64,000 nt of DNA from Variovorax sp. J2L1-78 (GTDB lineage Bacteria > Pseudomonadota > Gammaproteobacteria > Burkholderiales > Burkholderiaceae_C), in assembly GCF_030317205.1 (NCBI RefSeq), contig NZ_JASZYB010000001.1:620001-684000 (forward strand), given 5' to 3'. Shown here piece after piece: positions 28,601 to 37,000 of this stretch (positions are counted from its first letter, which is position 1; every line of letters starts with the position of its first letter). The notes beneath the pieces are model-generated. The model worked only from the letters and a program-made list of their open reading frames with translations, was not told the DNA's origin and ran no database searches. Position numbers and translations under genes: made by a program.

Positions 28601-29640
28601 CGGGCTTCAACAACGGCAACAAGACAAAGGCCGCGGCACTCTTCCTGCTCTCGCTCGACAAGGCGGCCGCAGCGCCTTGGCAGCGCGGCGTCAATTACCA
28701 CAAGATCGTGTTGCCGGACCCGGCCGACAAGACGATGGTCAACGCGCTCGGCCCGGTGGGCGATTTCGCGGCCTCGGACAATTCCACGCGCCTCTTGTAC
28801 GCCGGCGACACACAGGGCAATCTGTGGAAGTTCAGCTTCACCGAAGATGCGCCCTGGAGCGAAAGCGGCAAGGCCCTGGCCCTGAACGGCACCCCGCTGG
28901 TGGTGGCGCAGGACGGCATCGGGCAACGCCAGCCCATCACCGTCGCGCCCGAGGTGGGCGCCGGTCCGAACGGCGGCGCGATCGTGCTCTTCGGCACGGG
29001 GAAGTTCGTCGAGGTCAGCGACCTGTCGACACGGCGGGCGCAGACCATCTACGGCGTCTACGACAACGACTCGGCGATCCCGGTGGACCAGGCGCGCACG
29101 CAGCTCCAGTCGCGCGAAGTAGCGCCGGACGCCAAGGGCCAGTTCAGCATCACCGGCGACGCGTTCGTCCACGGGACCTACGACGACAAGACCTCCCGGC
29201 GCCGAGGCTGGTACTTCGACCTGCCGGAGGCCACCAACAACGGCGAGCGGCAGGTCTCGCGGATGGTGCTGAGCGATGGCTATCTCGTCTTCAACACGCT
29301 CATCCCGAACCCGAATGCGTGTGGTGCGGGAGGGGGAGGGCACAGCTGTGCGGTCAATGCGATGACCGGCCTGTCGTCCGGCAGCACCTGCATCCCGTCC
29401 ACCATCGGCCTTCTCAGTTCGCCGCTGGTCATCCAGGAGGGGGACGGCGCCTACACGTCCACGGATTCCTTCGGACGCCGGCAGGAGACGAAGAAGGTCG
29501 CCGTCATCAACCTGGGGACGGGAGCGGGCGACGGCCCCGGGGCGACCATCACGCGTCCCATTGAGGGCGGCAAGGTCTCGCAGATCGCGGGTCGGCTCAA
29601 CTGGCGGCAGGTCCTCAACTACAAGGACATCAAGCAATGA
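25696..29640 (+). CDS. pilY1: PilY1-type pilus tip adhesin / assembly protein
   Basis: 1314-aa exported protein with a signal peptide (about 1-29, cleavage after LLAGA). The C-terminal beta-propeller of the Neisseria PilC/PilY1 family shows QHAVYVGANDGMLHAFA, AYVPGSLYAKLGSY and YAGDTQGNLWKFSF. An EF-hand-like DKNKDGN (about 586-592) may bind calcium. The N-terminal region lacks a canonical von Willebrand MIDAS: where DxSxS is expected it reads DLSVE (60-64). A GAGGGGHSC glycine run lies near 1215. PilY1 proteins control pilus extension, adhesion and surface sensing. It overlaps pilE by 4 bases. Confidence 0.93.
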   Translation: MFEIRQGDLKAAAMAMVLWLCTATLLAGAAPTAPLPPDARLSDEPLFSTTSRVKPNMVLDLSVEFPTTGAAYRGDFDITKSYIGYWDPMGCYDYVLADRQFKRTASASLSGKAIVCAQRWSGNMLNWAASSAIDMLRYAMTGGDRVEDSTTNTVLQRAVLQDNFYNAGFNFPARVLDGNLDKLTPLSGTLGANGSIRIANCRDQLFIGATSTGSCTNPGTDQLYGPAGAGPYFARVQVCSSVEGPLRSDLCAKQPSGYYKPVGTIQTYSEKMRFAAFGYLMDNTNARYGGVLRAPMKFAGPTAENAKFEKIANEAAEWDATTGVFAANPLASTEGSSGVVNYLNRFGRTGRVPGTYKTLDTLGELYYESLRYLQGQAPSPQATAGMTDAMKDGFPVYNETPKWGGGAQTGWDPVTASCQRNYVVAIGDLNTHHEHSLPGLHNDGLDGWPSGFRAADLSRLEPDTALWSSVVGAFENAETLGYTVPGGPAGLTTRGNEAGPRAYEYKNGTPITSSNMASLDSGSDQGALGWAGLAYWANTQRIRADYPDVRVKTYTIDVDEGGDGTIRQRKRGSAYYLAAKYGGFDDKNKDGNPFVTAPAAGDKELLSNTEWQSGVDDDGLPKPANYFLASKPDEMIAAIRQIFAKAGAASGTIAGGALSGTRVAASGTRVYIPQLDSTRWSGSLLAYPLSYDAKAGAVSKADTPTWSAGSLLTAANKPEARKIYTQLGTRAGAEFNWTVLGSDKARADALNAEPFSQTGAKDDLGEKRVAYLRGDRRAEADKVGGIFRVRDSVMGDVVNSTPLLVGAPSATVQGAGYDAFMTAHKGRQHAVYVGANDGMLHAFAADSGAELFAYVPGSLYAKLGSYTSPDYIHQPYVDGSAAAGEVQLANGTWRTALVSGLGGGGRGVFALDVTDPSAFGASSVLWEFTGEDDADMGHVTQAPRLLKFRTVAAKDGKPAVYRWFAVVPSGFNNGNKTKAAALFLLSLDKAAAAPWQRGVNYHKIVLPDPADKTMVNALGPVGDFAASDNSTRLLYAGDTQGNLWKFSFTEDAPWSESGKALALNGTPLVVAQDGIGQRQPITVAPEVGAGPNGGAIVLFGTGKFVEVSDLSTRRAQTIYGVYDNDSAIPVDQARTQLQSREVAPDAKGQFSITGDAFVHGTYDDKTSRRRGWYFDLPEATNNGERQVSRMVLSDGYLVFNTLIPNPNACGAGGGGHSCAVNAMTGLSSGSTCIPSTIGLLSSPLVIQEGDGAYTSTDSFGRRQETKKVAVINLGTGAGDGPGATITRPIEGGKVSQIAGRLNWRQVLNYKDIKQ

Positions 29641-30074
29641 AGCGGCCTTTTTCATGCGGTCGCTGCGTCTCGACGCGCGGTTTCACCCTGATCGAGTTGA
29701 TGATCGTGGTCGCGGTGATCGCGATCCTTGCAGCCATCGCCTATCCGTCGTACATGGACGCCGTGCGCAAAGGCTGGCGCGCCGAAGCGCGCACGGCACT
29801 GATGCAAGAGATGCAACAGCAGGAGCGCTTCTACACGCAGGTGAGCAGCTACCGAACACCCGTCTTCAAGGCCGACTCGGGGGACACGCCGGGCAGTGGA
29901 AAGTACACGCTGGCGGCGAGCGTCTGCGAGGGGGCACCCGACGTCCGGCGTTGTGTGACGCTGACGGCTCGGTTGAAGGATGGCTTGACCGATCCGCGGG
30001 TGGGTGACATCTCGATCAACAGCCGGGGTGAGAAGAGTTGCAGTGGCGACGACAAGGAACGGTGCTGGAAATGA
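29637..30074 (+). CDS. pilE: Type IV pilin PilE-like minor pilin
   Basis: 145-aa pilin with class III leader ending RG and mature FTLIELMIVVAVIAILAAIA (Glu +5), followed by YPSYMDAVRKGWRAEAR, the usual helix continuation of PilE. Cysteine pairs in the C-terminal domain (VCEGAPDVRRC and SCSGDDKERC) fit the disulfide loop. In Pseudomonas-like clusters PilE in this position is a minor pilin, not the major subunit; that is inferred from context. ATGA overlaps on both sides. Confidence 0.9.
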   Translation: MKRPFSCGRCVSTRGFTLIELMIVVAVIAILAAIAYPSYMDAVRKGWRAEARTALMQEMQQQERFYTQVSSYRTPVFKADSGDTPGSGKYTLAASVCEGAPDVRRCVTLTARLKDGLTDPRVGDISINSRGEKSCSGDDKERCWK

Positions 30075-30619
30075 GGCGGCGCACGCACCTTTCGGCGCGC
30101 CTGCGTGGCTTCACGCTCATCGAACTGATGGTCGTCGTCACGCTGGTGGCCGTGCTGAGCGCGATCGCCGTGCCCAGCTTCCGGGATCTTCTGCTAAACC
30201 AGCGGTTGGCGGCGAGCACCAGCGAGTTCGTCGCGGCGCTGAGCATGGCACGCGCCGAAGCGCTCAAGCGTTCGCAGACCGTCACGCTGACCCCCAGAAC
30301 AATCAACGACTGGAACAGCGGTTGGGAAATCAAGAGCACCGTCGAGGGCGTCGCCACCACTTTGCGCGCCTTCGATGCGTTGCCTGGCGGCGTGACCGTG
30401 GATGCGGGACTGGGCAATGCCTTGGAAGGCAAGCTCAGCTACGACGCCAATGGCTTCTCGCGCAAGGGCGATGCGTACCAGATGGGCTGTATCGCGTTCA
30501 AGGCAGAAAGCGGGCGTCGCAGCGCCGTGGTGGTCTCGGCATCGGGACGCCCAAGGGTTTGTGATCCCGACAAGAAAGGCGATTGCGCCACCAGCCAGTG
30601 CAATGCCGCGGGCAGGTGA
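30071..30619 (+). CDS. fimT: FimT/GspH-type minor pilin
   Basis: 182-aa pseudopilin with the GspH/FimT profile: mature FTLIELMVVVTLVAVLSAIA, then VPSFRDLLLNQRLAASTSEF and ALSMARAEALKRSQTVTL. FimT proteins bind DNA during natural transformation in some gammaproteobacteria, or prime pilus assembly. Here it is last in the operon, whereas many species place it first. The start overlaps the pilE stop. The C-terminus (VVSASGRPRVCD, then CATSQC) carries cysteines. It converges on nrdR 24 bases away. Confidence 0.88.
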   Translation: MRRRTHLSARLRGFTLIELMVVVTLVAVLSAIAVPSFRDLLLNQRLAASTSEFVAALSMARAEALKRSQTVTLTPRTINDWNSGWEIKSTVEGVATTLRAFDALPGGVTVDAGLGNALEGKLSYDANGFSRKGDAYQMGCIAFKAESGRRSAVVVSASGRPRVCDPDKKGDCATSQCNAAGR

Positions 30620-30643
30620 ACTGCTGCGGCAAGCGGATCAAGC

Positions 30644-31087
30644 TCAAATGTCCCGCAGCAGCTGCCGAAACTCGTCCACATCCTCGAAGCTGCGGTACAC
30701 CGAGGCGAAGCGCACGTAGGCGACCTTGTCCAGCTTCTTGAGTTCGCGCATGACGAGTTCGCCGACCTTGGTCGACTCGATCTCCCGCAGACCACTGGAC
30801 AGCAGCTTCTGCTCGATGCGAAAGAGGGCGCCGTCGATCAGCTCGATGCTGACCGGCCGCTTGCGCAGGGCCAGCATCATCGATGCGCGGACCTTGGTCG
30901 AGTCGAAGTCGGCGCGGCTCCCGTCCTTCTTCACCACCACCGGAAAGTTGACGTCCGGTCGTTCGTAGGTCGTGAAGCGCTTTTCGCAGTCGCCGCACTG
31001 GCGGCGGCGACGGACGAAGTCGCCATCTTCCGAGACGCGGGTCTCGACGACCTGCGTCTCGGCATGACCGCAGAACGGGCACTTCAT
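30644..31087 (-). CDS. nrdR: Transcriptional repressor NrdR
   Basis: 147-aa NrdR, which represses ribonucleotide reductase genes according to ATP/dATP binding. The zinc ribbon (MKCPFCGH and [14 protein letters not shown]) is complete, and an ATP-cone domain follows ([16 protein letters not shown]). It lies 21 bases after glyA, a pairing seen in many proteobacteria. Length matches E. coli NrdR (149 aa). Confidence 0.97.
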   Translation of the reverse strand: MKCPFCGHAETQVVETRVSEDGDFVRRRRQCGDCEKRFTTYERPDVNFPVVVKKDGSRADFDSTKVRASMMLALRKRPVSIELIDGALFRIEQKLLSSGLREIESTKVGELVMRELKKLDKVAYVRFASVYRSFEDVDEFRQLLRDI

Positions 31088-31108
31088 GCGGTCAGACCTT
31101 CTTCGTGC

Positions 31109-32353
31109 TCAGCGGTAGACCGGGAAGCGGCTGGTCAGCGCATGCACCTTGGCACGCACGGCCTCGATGTTCGCCGCATCGCGCGGGTTGTCGAGCACGT
31201 CGGCCACCAGGTGGGCGGTGGCGCGGGCTTCCTCGTCCTTGAAGCCCCGGGTGGTCAGGGCCGGCGTGCCGATGCGCACGCCGCTGGTGACCATCGGCTT
31301 CTCAGGATCGTTGGGAATCGCGTTCTTGTTGATGGTCATGTGGGCGCTGCCCAGCACGGCCTCGGCTTCCTTGCCGGTGATGCCCTTGGAACGCAGGTCG
31401 ACCAGCATGACGTGGCTTTCGGTGCGGCCACTCACGATGCGCAGGCCACGCGCCGTCAGCGTCTCGGCGACGATCTGCGCGTTCTTCACGACCTGCTGCT
31501 GATACGCCTTGAACTCGGGCGCCATCGCTTCCTTGAAGGCCACGGCCTTGGCGGCGATCACGTGCATCAACGGGCCGCCCTGCAGGCCGGGGAAGATGGC
31601 GCTGTTGATCGCCTTCTCGTGCTGCGACTTCATCAGGATGATGCCGCCGCGCGGGCCGCGCAGGCTCTTGTGGGTGGTCGAGGTCACGACGTCGGCGTAC
31701 GGCACCGGGTTCGGGTACACGCCCGCGGCCACCAGGCCGGCGTAATGGGCGATGTCGACCATGAAGATCGCGCCGACGTCCTTGGCTACCTTGGCGAAGC
31801 GCTCGAAGTCGATGCGCAGCGAGTAGGCCGAGGCCCCCGCGATGATCAGCTTGGGCATCGATTCGTGCGCCTTGCGCTCCATCGCGTCGTAGTCGATGGC
31901 TTCGTTCGCGTCCAGGCCGTAGCTCACCACGTTGAACCACTTGCCGCTCATGTTCAGCGGCATGCCGTGGGTCAAATGGCCGCCTTCGGCCAGGCTCATG
32001 CCCATGATGGTGTCGCCGGGCTTCAGGAAGGCGAGCATGACGGCTTCGTTGGCCGAGGCGCCGCAATGCGGCTGCACGTTGGCGGCGTCGGCACCGAAGA
32101 TCTGCTTGATGCGGTCGATCGCCAGTTGCTCGGCAATGTCGACGAACTCGCAACCGCCGTAATAGCGCTTGCCCGGGTAGCCTTCGGCGTATTTGTTGGT
32201 GAGCTGCGAGCCCTGGGCGGCCATGACGGCCGGCGAGGCGTAGTTCTCGCTCGCGATCAGCTCGATGTGGTGTTCCTGGCGGGCATTCTCGGCCTGGATA
32301 GCAGCCCAGATTTCGGGGTCGGTCTGTTCGACCAGGATGTCGCGGTGGTACAT
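31109..32353 (-). CDS. glyA: Serine hydroxymethyltransferase
   Basis: 414-aa PLP enzyme converting serine and tetrahydrofolate to glycine and 5,10-methylene-THF. The PLP lysine is in [15 protein letters not shown]. Other signatures are [19 protein letters not shown] and the [16 protein letters not shown] segment. Start at 32353 (MYHRDILVE) has AAAGGACTG upstream; a longer frame exists but has no site. The 214-base gap to the upstream lytic transglycosylase suggests its own promoter; I saw no glycine riboswitch there. Confidence 0.97.
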   Translation of the reverse strand: MYHRDILVEQTDPEIWAAIQAENARQEHHIELIASENYASPAVMAAQGSQLTNKYAEGYPGKRYYGGCEFVDIAEQLAIDRIKQIFGADAANVQPHCGASANEAVMLAFLKPGDTIMGMSLAEGGHLTHGMPLNMSGKWFNVVSYGLDANEAIDYDAMERKAHESMPKLIIAGASAYSLRIDFERFAKVAKDVGAIFMVDIAHYAGLVAAGVYPNPVPYADVVTSTTHKSLRGPRGGIILMKSQHEKAINSAIFPGLQGGPLMHVIAAKAVAFKEAMAPEFKAYQQQVVKNAQIVAETLTARGLRIVSGRTESHVMLVDLRSKGITGKEAEAVLGSAHMTINKNAIPNDPEKPMVTSGVRIGTPALTTRGFKDEEARATAHLVADVLDNPRDAANIEAVRAKVHALTSRFPVYR

Positions 32354-32567
32354 GGCAGTCCTTTGAAGACGGTGGTCCTTGTTCTTCAATCAAACAAGGG
32401 CTGCCCAGGCGAACGGCTGATCGCCCGGCGGTTGCCGGGCGGTACGCTTCCCAGTGGTAGTCCACGTCAGCGCTGTCGGCCCTGTGGGGGGCGCGGCGCC
32501 TATCGCCAGTCGCGTACCTCGCGAGTGTAGCCGAGGGGCGATGCCCTCGGCCGGCGGCGAGGATCGA

Positions 32568-33419
32568 TCAGGAGTCCGCGAGCAGCGCCACCTTTTCCGG
32601 GGGCGTCACGGCTGTCCCGTCCGGCTTGGCCGGCGCAACCACCTGCACGGGCTGGCTCTGCGGTGCCTGTGCACGCAGCGCCGGCGGGGCGACCGGCGGT
32701 GCCTTGCCGCCCGCGACCTGAACCAGGCGCGCGTGTTCGGCCATCACCTTGGCGGCGTAGCCGCCGTCGTCGTCGAGGTTCGCGGCGCCCACGTAGTAGC
32801 GCAGACCGGCTTCGAGCGAGCCGGCGCGGGCGATGCATTCCTGCAGCACCTTGACGCCCACGCGCATATTGGTGACAGGGTCGAAGGCCGTGAGCGTGCC
32901 GCCCGCGCTTTCGTACTTGTCCTCGTGGATACGCGTCATGACCTGCATCAGGCCCTGGGCGCCCACATGGCTCTGGGCGAAGGGGTTGAAGCTCGACTCC
33001 ACCGCCATGATCGCGAGGATCAGCGTCGGGTCGAGCTTGGTGCGCTTGCCGAGTTCATAAGCTTCCGCCACCAGAACGCTCAGGGGCTCCGCGGCCACCC
33101 GGTACTTCTTGCTGAGCCAGTAAGCCACGGCAGCTTGCTGCTTAGGCAGGTCGAGCGGGCTCGCGGCCGTCGTGCGGTCGATGGCGGTGGGCGTCAGCGC
33201 CGTGGCTTCGGGCGCAGGCTTGCGCGATTCGAGCCAGGTGGCGAGTTGCGCTTCACCGGTGGCACGCAGGTCCGGGCGTGCGGCCAAGGCCAGCACGACG
33301 AACACCGTGGCAAGCCCGAGCAGGGCGAAGCCGTTGTGCGTGATTTCAAAAAAGCCGTCGACCACATCGGAACCGAATGTCCGTAGCCCGCGGGCTGTGG
33401 TCTCCAACGTCTTGTTCAT
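32568..33419 (-). CDS. Membrane-anchored lytic transglycosylase (SLT family)
   Basis: 283-aa protein with an N-terminal transmembrane anchor (about 30-48) and a periplasmic SLT domain. The catalytic Glu is E141 in LAIMAVESSFNPFAQS, followed by VGAQGLMQVM. These enzymes cleave peptidoglycan to 1,6-anhydro-muropeptides. The C-terminal 45 residues are a Pro/Ala/Val-rich tail. AAAGGAAG precedes the ATG, and a near-consensus sigma70 promoter lies about 190 bases upstream. Confidence 0.92.
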   Translation of the reverse strand: MNKTLETTARGLRTFGSDVVDGFFEITHNGFALLGLATVFVVLALAARPDLRATGEAQLATWLESRKPAPEATALTPTAIDRTTAASPLDLPKQQAAVAYWLSKKYRVAAEPLSVLVAEAYELGKRTKLDPTLILAIMAVESSFNPFAQSHVGAQGLMQVMTRIHEDKYESAGGTLTAFDPVTNMRVGVKVLQECIARAGSLEAGLRYYVGAANLDDDGGYAAKVMAEHARLVQVAGGKAPPVAPPALRAQAPQSQPVQVVAPAKPDGTAVTPPEKVALLADS

Positions 33420-33607
33420 CGCTCTTCCTTTCTGTGCGGCGTCTGAAGATCACGCCGGAGGGCGAGAGGTCGGACGACAGCGCTTGGATTGGTACGTACC
33501 AGGTCAGCGCGAGAAGGAGGGGCGCTGACAACATGGTGAGGCCGAAAGTATTCGGCGGCGGATCGGGACGGCCCGGGGGGAGAGGTAGTGAGAACCGGGC
33601 GAGGCGG

Positions 33608-33636
33608 ATTCTAGGAGCGGCCAAATACACGGTCAA
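33608..33636 (-). promoter_or_regulatory. Sigma70 promoter of the lytic transglycosylase gene
   Basis: On the minus strand TTGACC (33636-33631) is followed by exactly 17 bases and TAGAAT (33613-33608), each 5 of 6 to consensus. Expected start is near 33601, giving a leader of about 180 bases. This is the best -35/-10 pair I found in the window. Confidence 0.75.
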
Positions 33637-33726
33637 GCATAAGGATGTTCTTCCATATGCTATGTAGGTTGAAGCCGCCGATTGCTTTTCTGATAGCCAG
33701 ATGGGCATCTTGATTGTCAATCTGTG

Positions 33727-33755
33727 TTGCCGCAGCGGGTCGAAAAGCCTAATCT
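33727..33755 (+). promoter_or_regulatory. Possible promoter of the candidate RNA
   Basis: TTGCCG, 17-base spacer, TAATCT on the plus strand; match to consensus is modest (4/6 and 3/6). Expected +1 near 33762. The GATTG-T-CAATC inverted repeat is centred about 45 bases upstream of that point, a usual activator position. Confidence 0.35.
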
Positions 33756-33761
33756 GAGGGC

Positions 33762-33969
33762 GTCCGATCTGATCGGGCATGTACCGAAGTCCAGCGGTTC
33801 GAGAAGCGATTCGAGAACCCCGCGGCGGAGGCCAACGGCGGCAATCTCTTGCTGCCAGCACGGGCGGAACGATTCACTTCCACTCGAGCGAAAGATGGCA
33901 AGGGCCTCGTGCCCGCCATCGAGCCCGGCGGCAAGACTTCAGGTCGAACCGCCGGGCTTTCTCGTTTTT
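33762..33969 (+). ncRNA. Candidate structured small RNA (unrecognised)
   Basis: About 208 bases that fold locally into five consecutive hairpins. They are CCGAT-ctg-ATCGG (33764-33776); GGTTC-GA-GAA-GCGA-TTC-GA-GAACC (33796-33819); GGCGGCAA-TCTC-TTGCTGCC (33837-33856); GATGGC and GGGC arms closing with GCCC-GCCATC (33894-33920, 2-base bulge); and the terminator (33922-33958). The second hairpin combines a GNRA tetraloop with a symmetric GA/GA internal loop, a tandem sheared-pair motif hard to explain by chance. It shows none of the sequence hallmarks of RNase P RNA, tmRNA or SRP RNA that I know. 5' end is an estimate from a weak promoter. Confidence 0.5.
33922..33969 (+). terminator. Rho-independent terminator of the candidate RNA
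   Basis: A 10-base perfect stem, AGCCCGGCGG (33922-33931) with CCGCCGGGCT (33949-33958), is followed by TTTCTCGTTTTT. The T-run is only on the plus side, so it ends plus-strand transcription, yet no plus-strand protein gene lies just upstream. Confidence 0.8.
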
Positions 33970-34054
33970 GCGCCCGTCGCGGCAAACTTCTCGATGCGCA
34001 GCCTTCGCTCGGAAGCAGGGCTTCGACCCCCTCCATTTGCGGCACACTCGCCCG

Positions 34055-37000
34055 ATGGATGTCGCATCGTTGAAGAAGAACAAGTGGTTGCGTCGCGGAG
34101 GCGTCGCGCTGGGGGTGTTGTTGGTCCTCTGGGTTCTGGCCTGGCTGGCCGTGCCGCCCCTGGCGAAGAGCCAGCTGCAGAAGATCGCCACGGAGAAACT
34201 CGGCCGCCAGGTCACGGTCGGTGCCGTCGACTTCAAGCCGTGGTCGCTCGAACTGGCACTGACCGATCTGCGCATCGCTGCAGCGGACGGCGGCCAGCCC
34301 CAACTGGCCATCCGCCGGCTGTACGCCGATGCGGAGCTGCAATCCTTGCTTCGCCTGGCACCGGTGATCGACGCGGTGAGCGTCGAAGGCCCGGCCGTCC
34401 GCCTGACGCATCTGGCCGACGGCAGGTACGACATCGACGACGTCCTGGCCAAGCTCGCGAGCCCGCCGGATGCGCCCAAGTCCGACCCCGCGCGTTTTGC
34501 GGTCTACAACATCAGCGTGACCGATGGATCGGTGGATTTCGACGACCAGACGGTCGGCCGCAAGCACGCGCTGCGCGATCTGGTGCTGAAGGTGCCCTTC
34601 CTCAGCAACCTGGAATCGAAGCGCGAGGTCACGACCGAGCCCAAGCTGGCCTTCACGCTCAATGGCAGCGCCTTCGACTCGGCCGCCTTCACCACGCCGT
34701 TCGCCGACAACCGCAAGACCGATGCGCAACTGCGCTTCAAGGGCCTCGACCTTGCGCCGTACCTGGGCTACATCCCGGCCGGCCTGCCGGTCCAGGTCAA
34801 GGCCGGCCTGCTGGACGCCGACCTCAAGATCGACTTCGAACAGGCCGCCGTGGCGGGCCTGAAGATCACCGGCACGGTCGAAGCGCACCAGGCCAGGCTG
34901 GCGGATACGAAGGGACGCGACCTGCTCGGCTTCGACGCCCTGAAGGTCGCACTGGTCGACGTGCGGCCGCTCGACGGCGTGATTCATCTGGGTGAGGTGG
35001 CGCTCGCGGCGCCGCAGCTCGTCGTGGCGCGTGATGCGGGGGGGCAGTTGAACCTGCTGGCCACCGATCCGGCCACGGGCGCGACACAGAAGGTCGCTGC
35101 GCCCAAGGCGCCGGCCAGTGCGGCGGTGGCTCCGGCAGAGAAAAAGCCGATGCAGATCACGGTGGACAAGGTCGTGCTGAACGGTGGCCGCATCGGCTGG
35201 CGCGACGAGACCACCGCACCGGCCGCGGCGGTCGATGTGTCGGAACTCGCCATCGAGGCGAACGGCATCACCTGGCCGACGGCGAAGCCGGCGCGGTTCA
35301 GCGGGTCGACCCGGGTGGCCGGTGCCGGACTCAAGTTCCAGGGCGAAGCGACCGACAAGGTCGCCAGCGTGCAGGCGGAGGTCGACGCGCTGCCGCTGTC
35401 GCTCGCAGCACCCTACCTCGCGCAGAGCCTGGAACCGACGCTGGACGGCAAGCTCAGCGGACAGATCGAGGTGTCCTGGAACGCGCCCGACCTCAAGTTC
35501 AAGGCGCGCCGCCTGTCGGCCGACGGCTTGGCACTCACCCAGGGCAAGACGGCCCTGGCGAGCGTCGGCCGCTTCGAACTGGTCGATGCCGAGGCCGACA
35601 TGACGCAGCACACGCTGGCCATCGCCTCGTTCACCGCGACGAACCCCAAGGTCCGCATCGAGCGCGACAACGAGAAGCGCTGGATGTTCGAGCGCTGGCT
35701 CCGGGCGCCGTCCGGCGCGTCGGACCAGGCCGCGGCCAAGGTCGCCGCACCCAAGTCCGCCGAGGCTGCGGCGCCCGCGTCGACGGCCGCGGGCACGAAC
35801 ACCAAACCCTGGCGCCTGAGCGTCGCCTCGCTGGTGGTGGACGGCGGCACGGTGTCCTATGCCGACAAGGCCAGCGGCACGCCGGTTGCGGTCGAGGTCA
35901 CCGCGCTCAAGCTCAACGCGCAGAAGATCACACCCGACACCGCGACCGTGTCGCCGGTCCAGTTGTCGGGCCGCATCGCCGCCGGCCGCGCCGAGCCGGG
36001 CAAGTTCGACTACAAGGGCCAGGTCGTGCTCAAGCCCTTGTCGGCCGAGGGACGGCTCGAGGTGGCCGCCTTCCCGGCGCATGCCTTCAAGGCCTATTAC
36101 GGCGACGCGCTCAACATCGACATCCGTCGCGCCTTCGCCAGCTACCGCGGCACGGTCCGCTACGAGACGCTGCCGGCAGGCATGGGTCTGAAGCTGGCCG
36201 GCGACACCGCCGTCGAAGATTTCCGCGCCAACAGTGCGTCGCTCACCCAGTCCGAATCGCCGGGCCTGGAGCGCGCCAACAACCAGTTGCTGAGCTGGAA
36301 GGCGCTCAGCCTCCGGGGCCTGCAGGTCGCCATGGTGCCGCGTGCGCCGCTGACGGTCGATGTGCGCGAAACCACGCTGACCGACTTCTTTGCGCGGGTC
36401 ATTGTCGACCCGACGGGTCGGCTCAACCTGCAGAACCTCACCAAGAAGTCGCAGCAGGAGGCGGACGCGGCGGCGGCTGCGGCGCCCGAGGCCAACACGC
36501 GGCGCAACCTGGGCGGCAGCACCACGACGACGGCCAAGGCACCGGCGTCGGGCACCCCCACGGTCCCCGCCGAGGCCATGGTCGGTGGAGCGCCGACATC
36601 CACGCGCCCCGCGCCAACGGTCACAGCAGCCACTGGTGACGCAGGCGGCCCGGCGCCCGTGATCCGCTTCGGCCCGATGAGTCTGGTCAACGGCAAGATC
36701 GACTTCACCGACCTGTTCGTCAAGCCGAACTATTCGGCCGACCTGAGTGCGCTGACCGGCAAGCTCAGCGCCTTCGCGTCGGACAAGCCCGAAATGGCGG
36801 ACCTCGAACTGCGGGGCAAGGCGCAGCAGACGGCGGCGCTCGATATCTCGGGCAAGATCAATCCGCTCGCCAAGCCGCTCGAACTCGACATCACGGCCAA
36901 GATGCGCGACCTCGACCTGGCGCCGCTCACGCCGTACGCGGTGCGCTACGCCGGCCATGGCATCGAGCGCGGCAAGCTGAGCATGGACGTCAACTACAAG

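Larger units (their letters stand above)
33420..34054. other. Largest intergenic gap: divergent promoters, inverted repeats and a candidate RNA
   Basis: 635 bases without a convincing protein gene. The left part (33420-33600) is the leader of the transglycosylase gene. The middle (33640-33725) is AT-rich for this genome and holds two inverted repeats, AGATG-GG-CATCT (33699-33710) and GATTG-T-CAATC (33712-33722). The right part is packed with hairpins up to a terminator at 33969, then 85 plain bases before the AsmA-like gene. Confidence 0.7.

Noticed and set aside
26701..29655. Long open frame antisense to pilY1
   Set aside because: The plus strand encodes a clear PilY1 with signal peptide and propeller motifs; the antisense product is an Arg/Gly-rich artefact.
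32354..32567. Glycine riboswitch upstream of glyA
   Set aside because: No conserved aptamer core is visible; only a short CCGAGGG/CCCTCGG hairpin near the transglycosylase stop.
33377..33667. Possible 96-aa gene on the plus strand in the slt leader
   Set aside because: It runs across the transglycosylase start and its strong minus-strand promoter, has no ribosome site and an unstructured Arg/Gly-rich product.
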